Both the position numbers and the translations under genes were made by a program. Positions 45,436-55,833 of a stretch of 64,000 nucleotides of DNA are shown piece by piece; position 1 is the stretch's first letter; every line of letters starts with the position of its first letter. The stretch is from Nilaparvata lugens (Eukaryota > Arthropoda > Insecta > Hemiptera > Delphacidae): the NCBI RefSeq assembly GCF_014356525.2, contig NC_052511.1, positions 4,937,016 to 5,001,015 of the forward strand. The letters are read 5' to 3'. The notes under the pieces are model-generated. The model saw only the letters and a list, made by a program, of their open reading frames with translations. It had not been told where the DNA came from and made no database searches.

Positions 45436-45885
45436 CAACCTCTTTTGGTAGAGAGTTAGTGGGAAGAATACTTCGAATATTCTTTCCAAAGAATGGACAT
45501 TGATATGTCCAAAGCTCTGCCAATTTATGTAGATGCATAACAATATTATCTATTTTATCTATAGTTATTACAAATTGCTTTTTTCATATTATATACAGCT
45601 CAATAATTATTTTCTTAATTTATATTTTGTAAATTCATCCATAATTTTGCTGTATTGTAAGCTATTGTATATAAGTGAACATAACCTACATAATATTTGG
45701 ACGATTTGTGACAAAATCAGGAAATTGAAGAAGTTTTGGGCAATAGCCTGTTTTTCTTTTCCGACTATTGTATTGTTCGCTCTATCTAATAATAAATAAT
45801 AATAAGTGTATAAGCCAGTATATATTGTAATCTACATAAATAAAGTACCGTACTCAATCAATCAGTCAATCAATCAACCTCTACT
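45436..45885 (+). mobile_element. (CAAT)n-tailed LINE fragment with a nested insertion
   Basis: It runs from GTAGAGAGTTAGTGGGAAGA, through GGACATTGATATGTCCAAAG and TTTTGCTGTATTGTAAGCTA, to ATAAATAAAGTACCGTACTC and CAAT tail units. It is the plus-strand counterpart of copies at 49,213 and 61,770. A 124-bp piece of type-T element interrupts it. The polypyrimidine DNA on both sides suggests insertion into an older pyrimidine tract. Confidence 0.78.
45678..45801 (+). mobile_element. 5'-truncated type-T insertion with target duplication
   Basis: A 124-bp segment starting AACATAACCTACATAATATT and ending in an AATAAT tail is bounded by ATAAGTG at 45,671-45,677 and 45,802-45,808. In the LINE copies at 15.3 and 49.3 kb this site is uninterrupted, with one AAGTG. 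Severe 5' truncation plus a short target duplication and A-rich tail is diagnostic of target-primed reverse transcription. Confidence 0.88.
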
Positions 45886-46230
45886 CTACCTCCTTTATCA
45901 CTATCTCTATCTCCCACCTCTACTCTACCACCTTTATCTCTATCCCCAACCTCTTTTTCTATAACCTCTACTCTACCTCCTTCATGTCTATTTCTATCTC
46001 CAACCTCTACTCTACCTCCTTCATCTCTATCTCTATCTCTTCTTCGGCTGCATTTTCTACCTCCTTCACTTCATCCTGTTCTTCCTCCATCTTCTCCTTC
46101 CTCTGCTCTTTCTCACTCTCCTTCATTCCCTTATCCTCCGTCAACATCTTTCCTCGTCTACTACTTTTATCTATCCTACTTATATTCATCCTTCCCTCTC
46201 TTGTATTCCTGATTAGAACAGTTAGAGAAA
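45886..46230 (+). repeat. Polypyrimidine array CTCTACTCTACCTCCTT
   Basis: Degenerate units of CTCTACTCTACCTCCTTYAT and CTATCTCTATCTCC repeat five or six times and then give way to general C+T-rich sequence. ORFs on both strands are compositional. Confidence 0.8.
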
Positions 46231-46339
46231 ATAGCAAGGAGAAACAAGAGATCAGATTACATTAGAATTCTTTATTCATGTAAGTTACAATATATTATTA
46301 TAGCTTATACACTAATCTGAATGAATAATCAGATGTTCT

Positions 46340-46645
46340 GAATAGTGAGTTGTGTTTTTTGGCACTAAATTTTGTAAAATTACGCAAAAATGTTCCAATT
46401 AATGGTGATTTGAGTGTGATATTTTTGGTTTTTATTCTGTTTTCAACCGTCAAAATTTAAAATTCTTAGTTTTCGTTGTTTTCTTAGTTAAAATGGACTA
46501 AATTTTAGGAAAGTGAAACCATAACCCTATTTCGGACATTTAAAATGTTATCTAAATTTGGGAGAGGAATAGTACAAGGAGTATCCTTAGTTTTTCTCTC
46601 CCAATCAGTGCTACTTTGTAAAAATTATAAATAAATAAATCTAAG
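46340..46645 (+). mobile_element. Type-T retro-element, longer copy
   Basis: About 300 bp, with GAGTTGTGTTTTTTGGCACT at the start, AAACCATAACCCTATTTCGG, then TTTGGGAGAGGAATAGTACA, CTCTCCCAATCAGTG and ATAAATAAATC. The plus-strand orientation is shared by every complete T copy seen. Confidence 0.7.
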
Positions 46646-46654
46646 GAAGGAATC

Positions 46655-46800
46655 GTCTCATAGGAATCGTAGGGGATAGGAAATACACGAATGATGCATC
46701 AACACGTCTGAACTACTCAACTGAGTAACTTCAAATTTTGCATACAGATTCTTAATTCACGTGGATGGTTATAGGCCTATTTTCAGTTCTTCGAGATTTC
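46655..46800 (-). mobile_element. Family I fragment, inverted copy
   Basis: The minus strand reads GGCCTATAACCATCCACG, then TGCAAAATTTGAAGTTACTC, then GACGTGTTGATGCATC, in family order. Confidence 0.55.
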
Positions 46801-47214
46801 TCCCTCTCAATATTTCGCCTCATTTCTTCCACTTCAATTCTCCACTTCTTAGCGGCGTGTAGAGTAGGTAGTAAATAGCATGCAAGAAGTGACCAAGTGA
46901 AGTGGAAAGAAGGAAGGTGAAGGAAGAAAGAAATGAAAGAGAGAAAGTGGATTGAAGATTGAAGAACAATAGCCTGAACTTAGAATAACTTATCCGATTC
47001 AAAGTACTTGTCTTCTAAGTTGCCTTGTAAGTTGCAACTTGCCTACTAAACTGGACATCTGGTTGCCTTACAAAGAAGCCGTTTGGACTGAACCAACATG
47101 TTACTTTATTGTTATGCTCCCAATAATATTACGCAATTGCAAAATCGAATCAAAAGTCTGGCACCCTAACTTGAATATCGTACTACCACTATACAAAGTT
47201 ATAGTTCCTTTTTC
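46801..47214. other. Unannotated spacer
   Basis: A 109-codon ORF starts at 47,039, but its second half runs through the periodic palindromes that follow. It has no recognised domain. Confidence 0.35.
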
Positions 47215-47415
47215 TGAATTCCCGGACCGGTATATTTATATTTCTCTCCATATAGGTACCATATTTATACTTTTGCTGAATTCCCCGACCGGGATATATC
47301 TTTTTAAGTGGGTAGACTACTATATTGATACGTTTCTTCGACCGGGATATGTTTTTGTTTTCATATAAGTCCTATATTTATACTCTTCATGAATCTCCCG
47401 ATCGGTATTTATATA
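47215..47415 (+). repeat. Spaced CCCGACCGGGATAT palindromes
   Basis: Four copies of a small palindrome followed by AT-rich sequence are spaced about 57-60 bases apart: TTCCCGGACCGGTATAT (47,219), TTCCCCGACCGGGATAT (47,281), TTCGACCGGGATATG (47,337) and TCTCCCGATCGGTATTT (47,395). Between them, CATATAGGTACCATATTTAT and CATATAAGTCCTATATTTAT show that this is a two-part tandem repeat. Confidence 0.75.
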
Positions 47416-48059
47416 TTTTTTTATATAGATAGACCACTATAGAGTGTTAACTACTCACCTAATTCCAAGTGGGCGCCCATAATGCTTCATTTATAGAGCC
47501 GCCTTTATAGGACTACATTAACCTATACTATGTGAGTTCAACCGCTGCACATGGAATATGGATTGTTGTTATTATTAACATAATTAATTCCTCTTGACAA
47601 CCCGGCCATATTAAATAATTATTAGCCAACTGAAAGTGCTGTAGCTCCACAATCCACACCTCCGTTTTCAATTTGGTCTATAATGGTCAACCTACATGAT
47701 GTGAATATCATTAGCTAGTATGCATTTTCTTATGTTTTGAGTGGAATATTTTTCAAATTTATCCTGTAGATCCTTTCAAACACATTAATTAAAGTTGTAG
47801 AAGTATTACAATATTTTAATCTAAGGAATCGATGGTTAGGCTCTCTAGAAATATCTATTAGGGAGTTTTAAATTTTGGGTGTTTCATCCTCTATTCAGTT
47901 GAATGGAGAATATGTCACTGATAGTTTATGAAGAAATTCTGTTTCAATCCACTGTGAATTCATACAACGAATACATGATACCAACGTTTCCTGCTTTAAT
48001 CACTAATATAGTTACAGCTGTTATATAGTCTAGCTATGGTGAATGTGATACTTTCGAGC
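47416..48059. other. Unannotated spacer
   Basis: No supported feature. Confidence 0.4.
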
Positions 48060-48360
48060 TCAAAATTTGAGTGTATTTATTCTTTATTTTGTGAATTTAT
48101 AGTTTGTTTCATGTTTTTAAGAAACTTTTATTATTAATCCACCCAAATTTAAAATTGTTTGTTTTATTCTAATTTATATTTTAGATTGTGATTTGGTGTA
48201 GAAATTTGAATGGACATAACCTATAATATTTGGACAATTTAAAACTAAATTAGGAAATTGAAGAAGTTTTAGGCAATAGCCTGTTTTTTCTTTTCCGATT
48301 CTTGTATTTTTTTTGCTAACCTTATAAATAAATATTAAATAAATAAATAAATATAAAATA
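48060..48360 (+). mobile_element. Type-T retro-element
   Basis: ATGGACATAACCTATAATAT, then GAAGTTTTAGGCAATAGCCT, then TTTTCCGATTCTTGTATT and AATAAATA units. It is closest to the copy nested at 45,678. Confidence 0.72.
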
Positions 48361-49212
48361 AATATTAATGTTATGAATAATTATGGCAGTTATCAATATG
48401 GTAATAAGAAGGCATAACACTGTATTCAGATGCAGAATCAAATTGGAATTGTTATTTATTTATTGACAAAGGCAACTCTTCATAAGTATTTTGAGCCCAG
48501 GTGATGATGAGGGGATGAATGATAATACAGTACAAATATTTCTATTTGCGATGATTCCATGAATAGAGAGATGATGAGAAGCTGAAAGGTAGAGATTTGT
48601 TGTAAGCTGCCCAATTTTTGTAGAAAGATGGCTGTTCTGAAAAGCCTTCTCGCTCTCCTATTGGCCGATAGTCGGTTCTCAGTCGACCAATAGCGAGCGA
48701 GTTGGTGTTTCTATAAACGCCCCTCTCAAATTCTATTGGTAGCTGATAGATCCTATCAGATCCTATGACAGATAGATCCTATGACATCAGATTCAAATCA
48801 GTATTTATTTATTTATATTTTTTACAGAGAAGCACTGATTCTTGATGTTTACCAAGTTCAATGAGGGTTGGAGTTTGCAAATAAGAAACTAGAATGCATA
48901 TTAAATACGAGCTGTGATTTATCAGTCAGTTAGCCTGTTAGATCTCATAATAATCTAGTTTTGATTTGTTACGTTACATTAAAACAATCTGGAAGAACTG
49001 ATTGCATTTATGGTGTACTTCGAATGTATTCCAGGTCGTAAGTAAATAGCATCAACATGAATAAATGTTCTCTGATAGTGAGGCTTCAATCGTTGAGGAG
49101 AAGATGCTAATCAAACACATTTTAGAGATAAAATCACTACACATCATCAGAGAAAACTTCTATACTAATATGCTGTAATTTGTATTAATAGTCTATATTG
49201 ATGAGTCCTCAA
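48361..49212. other. Unannotated; CCAAT cluster
   Basis: The stretch 48,655-48,745 holds ATTGG, CCAAT and ATTGG within 80 bases in locally GC-rich sequence, and includes TCTATTGGTAGCTGATAG. Nothing else is supported. Confidence 0.35.
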
Positions 49213-49600
49213 CAGAGGATTGATTGATTGATTGATTGAGTACTTTATCTATGTAGATTACAATATATACTGGCTTATACACTTATATACAATAGCTTAC
49301 AATACAGCAAAATTATAGATGAATTTACATAATATAGACTAAGAAAATAATTATTGAACTGTATATGATATGAAAAAGTAATTTGTGATATAATAACTAT
49401 AGATAATTATATTGTTATGCATCTACATAAATTGGCGGAGCTTTGGACATACCAATGTCCATTCTTCGGAAAGAATATTAAAAATATCCTCCCCACTAAC
49501 TCTCTACCAAAAGGAGATAGAGAGGAGATACAGAGGAAGGAGATAGAGAAACAAAGATTAAAGTTAATTTTGGAAGAAAAAAGTGCCATTTTCATGTAAA
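49213..49600 (-). mobile_element. (CAAT)n-tailed LINE fragment, longest minus copy
   Basis: The GATTGATTGATTGATTGA tail is followed by the 3' UTR and then a segment whose minus-strand frame includes GRELVGRIFLIFFPKNGH. The same frame appears in the plus copy at 45.44 kb (GRELVGRILRIFFPKNGH), so this may be the end of a degenerate ORF. The full protein is not present in the window. Confidence 0.65.
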
Positions 49601-50255
49601 TTTAGCAAAGAAGTTGAGAACTTGTTAGCTCTGTGACAGATTCCAAACATTTTCAATTTAATAAATAATATGTCTGGGATGATTCATAAATAATAATGAT
49701 GATAATATATTATTCACTCATATGTCTCTCCACGAAATATTCTGATTGCTTATAAATATTCTTCCCACACTACGCAATCTTGTAACCTCCACTTTTATGG
49801 CGATATAAAGCTGATACAGTAGCACTGACATCTAGTATCTCGTGACAAAATATGAATTTAATATTGAAATTTTGCACTTCGATCCACTGCTTCTACAGTA
49901 GCTAGAATGTTTCAGAAGATGTTTTATAGAGCTTGTTTGTGTTGAAAGGTGATCTGTGACGTGAGAACTCGCTCAAACTTTTTCAAAATAAGTCATTGAA
50001 ACTAGAATTACACAATAATTACTTCCCATAAACCAAGTGTAATTTTATTTGATGGTACTATCACGTAGTTTCTTAGTACATATTTATCACTTATCACGCT
50101 TTGGTGATATTACTATTATATATTGAATATGAATCACATGGGATGTATATTTTGATGTTTGCAATATTTTATCACATGAGGTAGGCCTATATGTATTACT
50201 ATTTTGATGTATTTTACATTTATTATCCTTGTATGTAAAACAAGGTAATAAAAAC
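49601..50255. other. Unannotated spacer
   Basis: AT-rich, with no supported feature. Confidence 0.4.
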
Positions 50256-50790
50256 ATTTTCCTACAGTTACGTTGAAAAGTGGCCATTGCTGCACTGATT
50301 ACAGAACGCAAAGAATCACTTTTCCGCTCTAGTGCGGGAAAAATTTTTCTGCACTCCAGATTTGCAACATGGCAACGCAAAATACTTAGTAGGTTATATG
50401 GAGCAACAGTGCAGCAAAATCAAAATGAAGTTGGTAACAGTGACTGGGCTGCTATAGTGAGCAGAGGTGCAACGGAGCACAACGCGCAAATTATTAGTAT
50501 TAGATATTATAACCAAGGACAACATTTTTATTCAATTTGACAATAAATTAAGGTTTTTATCAATAATAAAATTACACAGAAAAACATTTGATGCATTTCA
50601 GGCAATTTTACCCATAATTACCCACTTTTCATATTCAATGGTAACTGTAGGAAAACTTAATGTGAAATACGTGCGCAAAGTTCCTCTGCTGCACTCAAGA
50701 AACCATTCCGCCCTCGCCTACGGCTCGGGCGTAAACGCTTCTCTCGGTGCAGCAAACTGTCACTTTGCGCACTAGTTGCACAAATAACTA
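50256..50790 (+). repeat. Family G dispersed repeat, copy 2
   Basis: Matches 8,633-9,141 across its whole length with small indels. The terminal TTTTCCTACAGTTACG recurs inverted as GTAACTGTAGGAAAA at about 50,641-50,655. The GTA-loop hairpin is at 50,709-50,731. ORFs of 86-102 codons on both strands are not conserved in copy 1, so they are unlikely to be coding. Confidence 0.72.
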
Positions 50791-51039
50791 TTTCACCATG
50801 AAGATTCCTTTTACTTCGTATCATGAAACAATATTCTAATAAAATTGAAAAATGTTCAGTAATTCTCAAGATAGCATAGGGAATAGAATAATATCGAGCT
50901 TGTATGTAGAACAAGGTAGGCTACAAAAACATACTTGCTATGAAAATTCTTTCTCCTGTATCATGAGACAAAATTGAAGATGGCTCAGTAATGCATTTTC
51001 TAAATAAAGCATAGAAATCAATATTATTCCTTACAAGTT

Positions 51040-51290
51040 GTAATTGAGCGGTGTATTTCTAATAAATTTATTAATTCAAGCCATCATAATTCAAAATTTA
51101 TAGTTTTAATGTTTATTTTGAACTATTATATAAAAATTTTACACGTGAAATTATAACCTTATCTTGGACTTAGTCACCTATAAATTTGGAAGAAAAATAG
51201 CACGAGGACTACCTTATTATTTTATCTGCCAATGTTATTACATTAGTGTCATTTGCATTATAAATAAAATATGTAAATAACTATGTAATA
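51040..51290 (+). mobile_element. Type-T retro-element
   Basis: GAAATTATAACCTTATCTTG, then TTTGGAAGAAAAATAGCACG, then TTATCTGCCAATGTTATTAC and ATAAATAAAATATG. It is diverged and has lost the hairpin complement. Confidence 0.6.
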
Positions 51291-51774
51291 TATAATTAAA
51301 TTAGAATAGTTGAGTTTATACCATACTACAATATAAAACGGTTTACAGTTTACTTTGCTATGCTAAAATAATGAATTACTGAACTATCTAAAATTCTCTT
51401 AGAATCTCATATGGTTCAGATGAGCTGATACATAGGAGAAAGAATCCTCATAGTAAATATCTTTTCACCACACTGCACAGAAAGCAGCTGTTTTCCAGTC
51501 CCTACGTAGATCTGAAAGACAATGTTTGCAGACGACTCTCGTCTGACGTCAGAATAGGTTTCTTTCTGGAAAGAGTACCCTTTCCGGTCGCTTTTTGAAA
51601 ATTTTAGAAAACGTTTTTGGACAACTGTGCTATATGGTTCATTGTGTTCAGGAGGGTGAGATCGGAAATTTCCACCCCACTTTGAGTACCCTACGACGTC
51701 TGGTTCTTGAGATATGAGACATCAAAGTTCCCCCCCACCCTCATAAAACATTCTTATTCAATTTATTATTCTTA
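51291..51774. other. Spacer with a perfect CRE palindrome
   Basis: TGACGTCA at 51,544-51,551 is a perfect CRE/ATF site. The stretch 51,620-51,730 shares the phrase GAGATATGAGACATCAAAGT with the arms at 44.45 kb and is probably a related repeat. No promoter or exon is evident nearby. Confidence 0.35.
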
Positions 51775-51979
51775 TATAGCTGATGCCAAAAAGTAAGGCG
51801 GCTTCATGGGTCACATGGTGTAACCTACTCACAGCTGATGCAATTCATCCATTTATTGTCTCTTTTGATTTAAAAATCATCATCTAAGCCAAGCTAGATG
51901 ACAACTCCACTTGACAACATCAGCTGTTGGAATGCAGAAGAGACCCACAAAACCGCCTAACTTTTTGGCATCAGCTATA
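51775..51979. mobile_element. TATAGCTGATGCC foldback MITE
   Basis: About 38-bp terminal inverted repeats: TATAGCTGATGCCAAAAAGT at the left and ACTTTTTGGCATCAGCTATA at the right. GGCGGCTTCATGGGTC and its near inverse lie inside. The interior is non-coding. TA at both edges is compatible with a Tc1/mariner-type target. Confidence 0.83.
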
Positions 51980-52017
51980 CATGTAGTGTGGCGAAAAATA
52001 TCGTAGGCAACTCTCTC

Positions 52018-52110
52018 AGAAAGGTGTTTACGGTATTCGGATAACATATTCCCGGGCTTGGCAAGCCTCGCCCGGGAAATTATCCTCATACCGTAAACAC
52101 TAACTTTCTG
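52018..52110. repeat. Compact palindrome, family H-like
   Basis: A 93-base near-perfect hairpin. CAGAAAGGTGTTTACGGTAT mirrors ATACCGTAAACACTAACTTTCTG-type sequence, and the GC-rich centre has stem CCCGGGC/GCCCGGG. Internal boxes resemble the palindrome at 62,189. Confidence 0.85.
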
Positions 52111-52475
52111 TGCTTGTAGCGTAATATACTATTACTGTACCTTCTTTTATATGTTTATGAATAATGACGAGCAAGGTATATTGCAAATATCAAGCTATAA
52201 TACATATACCTCATGTGATGAAATATTTCAAGCATCAAAATATTTATCATGTGACTCAGTGTATCATTCAATTTCATACCGAAGGTAGGCTGTACTCAGT
52301 AAGGATGAAAGTCTAATATAATCTAATGATCACACTTCATAAATCTCTCATATTTATAGATTTATCGATATGTCTGAGGACGTATCTAGGACTTCAAGTT
52401 CTTCTGCATGATATCAATTGACATTTGATCGAACTACCTGCTTTATTGACGTTACTATCCTCTATGAGGAAAACT
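52111..52475. other. Unannotated spacer
   Basis: Includes the probable downstream flank of the LINE. No feature is supported. Confidence 0.4.
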
Positions 52476-52680
52476 GAATCAAATCAAATCAAATCAAATT
52501 TATTCTCTTCAAAATATACACTTTACAAAATTTATGCATATTGCACAGCACAACATTAAATACAGTACTACTACAACATAACATAAAATTCATAAGCATA
52601 GCATAATAAAGACTATAGTAACAATAGTAACAATTTGTTGTTCTGTACAAAATACAGAATATGACAGCAATGAGAAATAC

Positions 52681-52710
52681 CCTTACATAGGCTATTGCCT
52701 GTGAGTAAGG
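52681..52710 (-). other. 3' UTR hairpin of the LINE
   Basis: CCTTAC at one side pairs with GTAAGG at the other, and AGGC pairs with GCCT around a TATT/AATA loop. LINE reverse transcriptases often recognise such 3' stem-loops. The shared GGCAATAGCC core with type-T tails suggests that T elements could use related machinery. Confidence 0.6.
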
Positions 52711-52894
52711 GTGAATCTGGATTGAATGATTAAGATGAAACTTGTATGAGAACTTAACAGGTAAGGATAGTAAAGAAATAAAGAGATTTGAAATTTAGTT
52801 TATCTTATTGAAAAATAGAATTTACCGGAGCTTGAGAACGTCCACTAGTTAGTAGCCTACTTGCTTCATCTAGAATAAGTTTGGGTATAAAACT

Positions 52895-54496
52895 CTATAA
52901 CCTATAAACTGAGCTAATGATATTTTCGGTTCCATCCCTACCTATTTCGCTTAGCCAAAGATTCACAATTTTTTTGTACACTACCAAAGATGCTGCATCA
53001 AATTCTCTGAGTTTGTTGGGAATATTCCTGAAAAGCATATGAACTATGTAATAAATGTTTGTGGATGAATATGTTTTGTTAATTCTAGGTGTCATTATTC
53101 CTGAAATTGTAGCTGTTCGGGTGGGATATGTGTGGGTATTTCTAATGAAAATATCAGTATGGTGCTTATACATATAAATTAGTGCATTTTTCACAAATAA
53201 TTGCCTGATATCCAAAACATTGAAGTCTATATACAGGTCATGTGAGTTGGATCTACTGTCTCTCTTCAATGCTACTCTCAAAACAGCTTTCTGTGCTACT
53301 TTTAAAGGTTCCAAATTAGTTTTATAGCATCCACCCCATGAGATTATACCACCCTGTATTAGTGACTGAACGTATGCAAAATATATGTTCCTGAGTTCCT
53401 TCTGATTTAATATGTTATTGAGCTTGTAGAACAAGAATATAGCCTTACGAACTCTGTTTCTGATGTATGCAATATGTGCTGACCAATTGAGGTTGTCGTC
53501 GAACATTACGCCCAAGTACTTGTAGCACCTCACACGTTCTATCGACGGACAACCACAAGTGGAGCTTTGCAAATCATTGCAAGAGTGTAACATTAAACTT
53601 TGAGTTGTGTCTTCAACAGTGTTTCTCAATGAAATTTCCATGTATTTAGTTTTTTTCACATTCAGAGTTAATGTATTATGATCAAGCCATTTTTTCAACT
53701 TTGCAAGGTCACTCACAGCAGTTTCATACATCTTTTTCCTCGTATCACCAGAAACCAGCAGGGCTGTATCATCGGCAAACAGGTACAGGCTTCCGGTTAC
53801 ATTCAGTTTAGGTAGATTGTTGATGTAAATTAGGAATAAAAGCGGCCCCAGAGTGCTTCCTTGTACCACACCATATTGGATGCTCTTCAAGTCGCTCTCT
53901 ACTCCATCTATTTGCACCATCTGCTGTCTATTGGTCAAATATGATTCCAACCATTTATACGCTTTATCTTGTATTCCTATAAGATTAAGTTTTTTTAAAA
54001 GCCTGGGCCTATCCACCGTATCGAAGGCCTTTGCTAGGTCTAGAAACACAAGTAGATTTTTCTTATTTTGATTTAGTGACACGTTCAGTTCCTGGTTCAA
54101 CTGGAATAATGCCTCAGATATAGATCTGTTGGTCCTGAATCCAAACTGTCGCTCAGAGAGAATGCCATTCTGTTCCACATATAATGTAAGTTGGTGCTTG
54201 ATAATTTTCTCTAATATTTTGGAAAAAACACTCAGCATTGAAATAGGACGGAAGTTATTATGGTCCGACTTGATACCTCCCTTGTAGAGTGGAAATACCT
54301 TTGCCACTTTGAAAACGTCTGGGAAAATACCAGTGCTTATACTTAAATTATAAATATGCTTTAAAGGAGACAGAAACAGGTCGATATTTTCTTTTAAAAA
54401 ACGAGCAGATATGCCATCATAGCCCGGGGCTGACATACCTCGAAGTTGTTGAACATTTGACAGGATAACCTCATCTGAAATGGTTTGAAAATTCAA
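52895..54496 (-). CDS. LINE reverse transcriptase (ORF2 C-terminal part)
   Basis: The 533 codons form a nearly intact non-LTR reverse transcriptase, which copies element RNA at a nicked target. Motifs in order: FRPISMLSVFSKILEKI (about residue 81), QFGFRTNRS (about 117), the motif A aspartate in LVFLDLAKAFD, VVQGSTLGPLLFLIYINNL (motif B), the catalytic pair in YLFADDTALLV (motif C), then KYLGVMFDDNLNWSAHI. The catalytic aspartates are present and no internal stop is seen. The annotated ATG is internal to the true protein: the same frame stays open upstream to the A8 run at 54,674-54,681, where it meets the endonuclease frame. A short C-terminal domain of about 190 residues follows. The motif set fits the CR1/Jockey group. 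Confidence 0.92.
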   Translation of the reverse strand: MNFQTISDEVILSNVQQLRGMSAPGYDGISARFLKENIDLFLSPLKHIYNLSISTGIFPDVFKVAKVFPLYKGGIKSDHNNFRPISMLSVFSKILEKIIKHQLTLYVEQNGILSERQFGFRTNRSISEALFQLNQELNVSLNQNKKNLLVFLDLAKAFDTVDRPRLLKKLNLIGIQDKAYKWLESYLTNRQQMVQIDGVESDLKSIQYGVVQGSTLGPLLFLIYINNLPKLNVTGSLYLFADDTALLVSGDTRKKMYETAVSDLAKLKKWLDHNTLTLNVKKTKYMEISLRNTVEDTTQSLMLHSCNDLQSSTCGCPSIERVRCYKYLGVMFDDNLNWSAHIAYIRNRVRKAIFLFYKLNNILNQKELRNIYFAYVQSLIQGGIISWGGCYKTNLEPLKVAQKAVLRVALKRDSRSNSHDLYIDFNVLDIRQLFVKNALIYMYKHHTDIFIRNTHTYPTRTATISGIMTPRINKTYSSTNIYYIVHMLFRNIPNKLREFDAASLVVYKKIVNLWLSEIGRDGTENIISSVYRL

Positions 54497-54657
54497 AAGT
54501 TCTCTATCAATTCTATAGTCCCTATCATCTGCTATTGGAGGTCCACTAATCTTGATTTGGTTGGCTAGTCTCTGGCCAATTGAAGAAAAATAGTTGTTAA
54601 AATCATTAGCAACCGTTTTATGAACATCAGTATCAACTTGAATATTAACAAACTGCT

Positions 54658-55779
54658 CTATTGGGAATTGTTCTTTTTTTTATTCTTACCTGTTATTTCA
54701 TTAACAGTACACCAAAATTGTTTTGGATCACCTTTGGAATTATTTATTTTTACTCTAAAATAGTTATTTTTTGTAATTTTGATCAGATTATTTAAATAAT
54801 TCCTATAAGATTTAAATTGATTTTGCACTATTGGATTAAAGGGTTGTTTCTTGGCAATCTTATGCAATCTATCTCTCTCTCTAATGGAACAGACTAAGCC
54901 CTGGGTTATCCATGGCTTAAGCTTTCTCAGTTTAGCATTTGTCTTAGCAAGAGGTTTTTTAGCTAAATTGTAACAATCCTTAATTATTTCAAAAAAAATT
55001 ATTGCAGCTTGATTGGTATCTGACTGAGAAAGCACAGCGCCCCAGCCCCGGCGAGCTAACAGGTCCCGCAAACGATCACTCTCAATATGGAATTTAATAT
55101 TATTATCTTCTTTATGTGAGTTGTTGTGACTGTAGTCAGTAATCTCCAATGCTACACCATAGTGATCGGTTACTGAAACCTGCAGCACACCAGCGCGAAC
55201 CTCGCTGAAATTCCCCTGTCGAATAAAAATGTGGTCAAGGCAGGTTGAAGTACCAGTACGGCTGTCTACACGAGTAGGCTTATCAATGCAAGGAATAAAT
55301 CCCGCCTCATACATAGCATCCAAATACATCTCAGTTCTCGGATTGCTACTTAATATATCTATATTGATATCTCCGACTAAAATATAAGTTTTATTAGAAG
55401 AAAGATTTTCATAGTGCAATTTAAGATTATCAATGAAGGTATAAACATTACTATCATGAGTTCTGTAGGCAGCCAGAATATTGTATTGCTTATTTTTATA
55501 ATTAAAGTTCAGTTCCAATGCTGTTACTCCTCCCAACACTATCTCCTTTCCGATAGCTGATAACGATTTATTAGCAAAGATAATAACTCCGTCGTTACGA
55601 TTCTGTTTTAAAGTTGTTTTGATCGTATCATAACCATCGAGTGAATATTCGTCGTCCTCATCCATCCATGTCTCAGTGAGGATGATTAAATCAAATCTAC
55701 AATTCAATTCATTCAAACCCAATAGCAAACTATCAAAATTCAAGTTAAAACTACGTATGTTCAAGTGGAAAATTCTCAA
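54658..55779 (-). CDS. LINE AP-type endonuclease (ORF2 N-terminal part)
   Basis: The 373 codons encode an exonuclease-endonuclease-phosphatase domain that nicks target DNA to prime reverse transcription. Visible active-site motifs are RIFHLNIRSFN near the start, the glutamate in LIILTETWMD, the GDIN block in YILVGDINIDIL, TSTCLDHIFIRQG, and the catalytic histidine in VSVTDHYGVALEI. The first codon of the reported frame is TTG and no ATG lies upstream before the stop near 55,831. The true start is therefore lost or lies in a missing 5' part. The frame ends at TAG just after an A8 run. A one-base shift there opens straight into the reverse transcriptase frame. Confidence 0.9.
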   Translation of the reverse strand: MRIFHLNIRSFNLNFDSLLLGLNELNCRFDLIILTETWMDEDDEYSLDGYDTIKTTLKQNRNDGVIIFANKSLSAIGKEIVLGGVTALELNFNYKNKQYNILAAYRTHDSNVYTFIDNLKLHYENLSSNKTYILVGDINIDILSSNPRTEMYLDAMYEAGFIPCIDKPTRVDSRTGTSTCLDHIFIRQGNFSEVRAGVLQVSVTDHYGVALEITDYSHNNSHKEDNNIKFHIESDRLRDLLARRGWGAVLSQSDTNQAAIIFFEIIKDCYNLAKKPLAKTNAKLRKLKPWITQGLVCSIRERDRLHKIAKKQPFNPIVQNQFKSYRNYLNNLIKITKNNYFRVKINNSKGDPKQFWCTVNEITGKNKKKNNSQ

Positions 55780-55833
55780 GCTCTCGACCTCACTTTTAAA
55801 GAAAGAATTGAAATTATTAAAACTATCATATTA

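Larger units (their letters stand above)
52476..55833 (-). mobile_element. CR1/Jockey-like LINE, near-complete ORF2
   Basis: The minus-strand element has an open frame from about 55,828 down, an endonuclease, a reverse transcriptase, a 3' UTR of about 400 bp, and a tail of AAATTTGATTTGATTTGA units at 52,476-52,500. The 3' UTR contains a hairpin at 52,681-52,710 whose core GGCAATAGCC is shared with type-T tails. No ORF1 (gag) is seen upstream, and the endonuclease frame has no ATG before its first motif, so the copy is probably 5'-truncated. The only clear coding lesion is one frame change in an A8 run. Confidence 0.92.
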
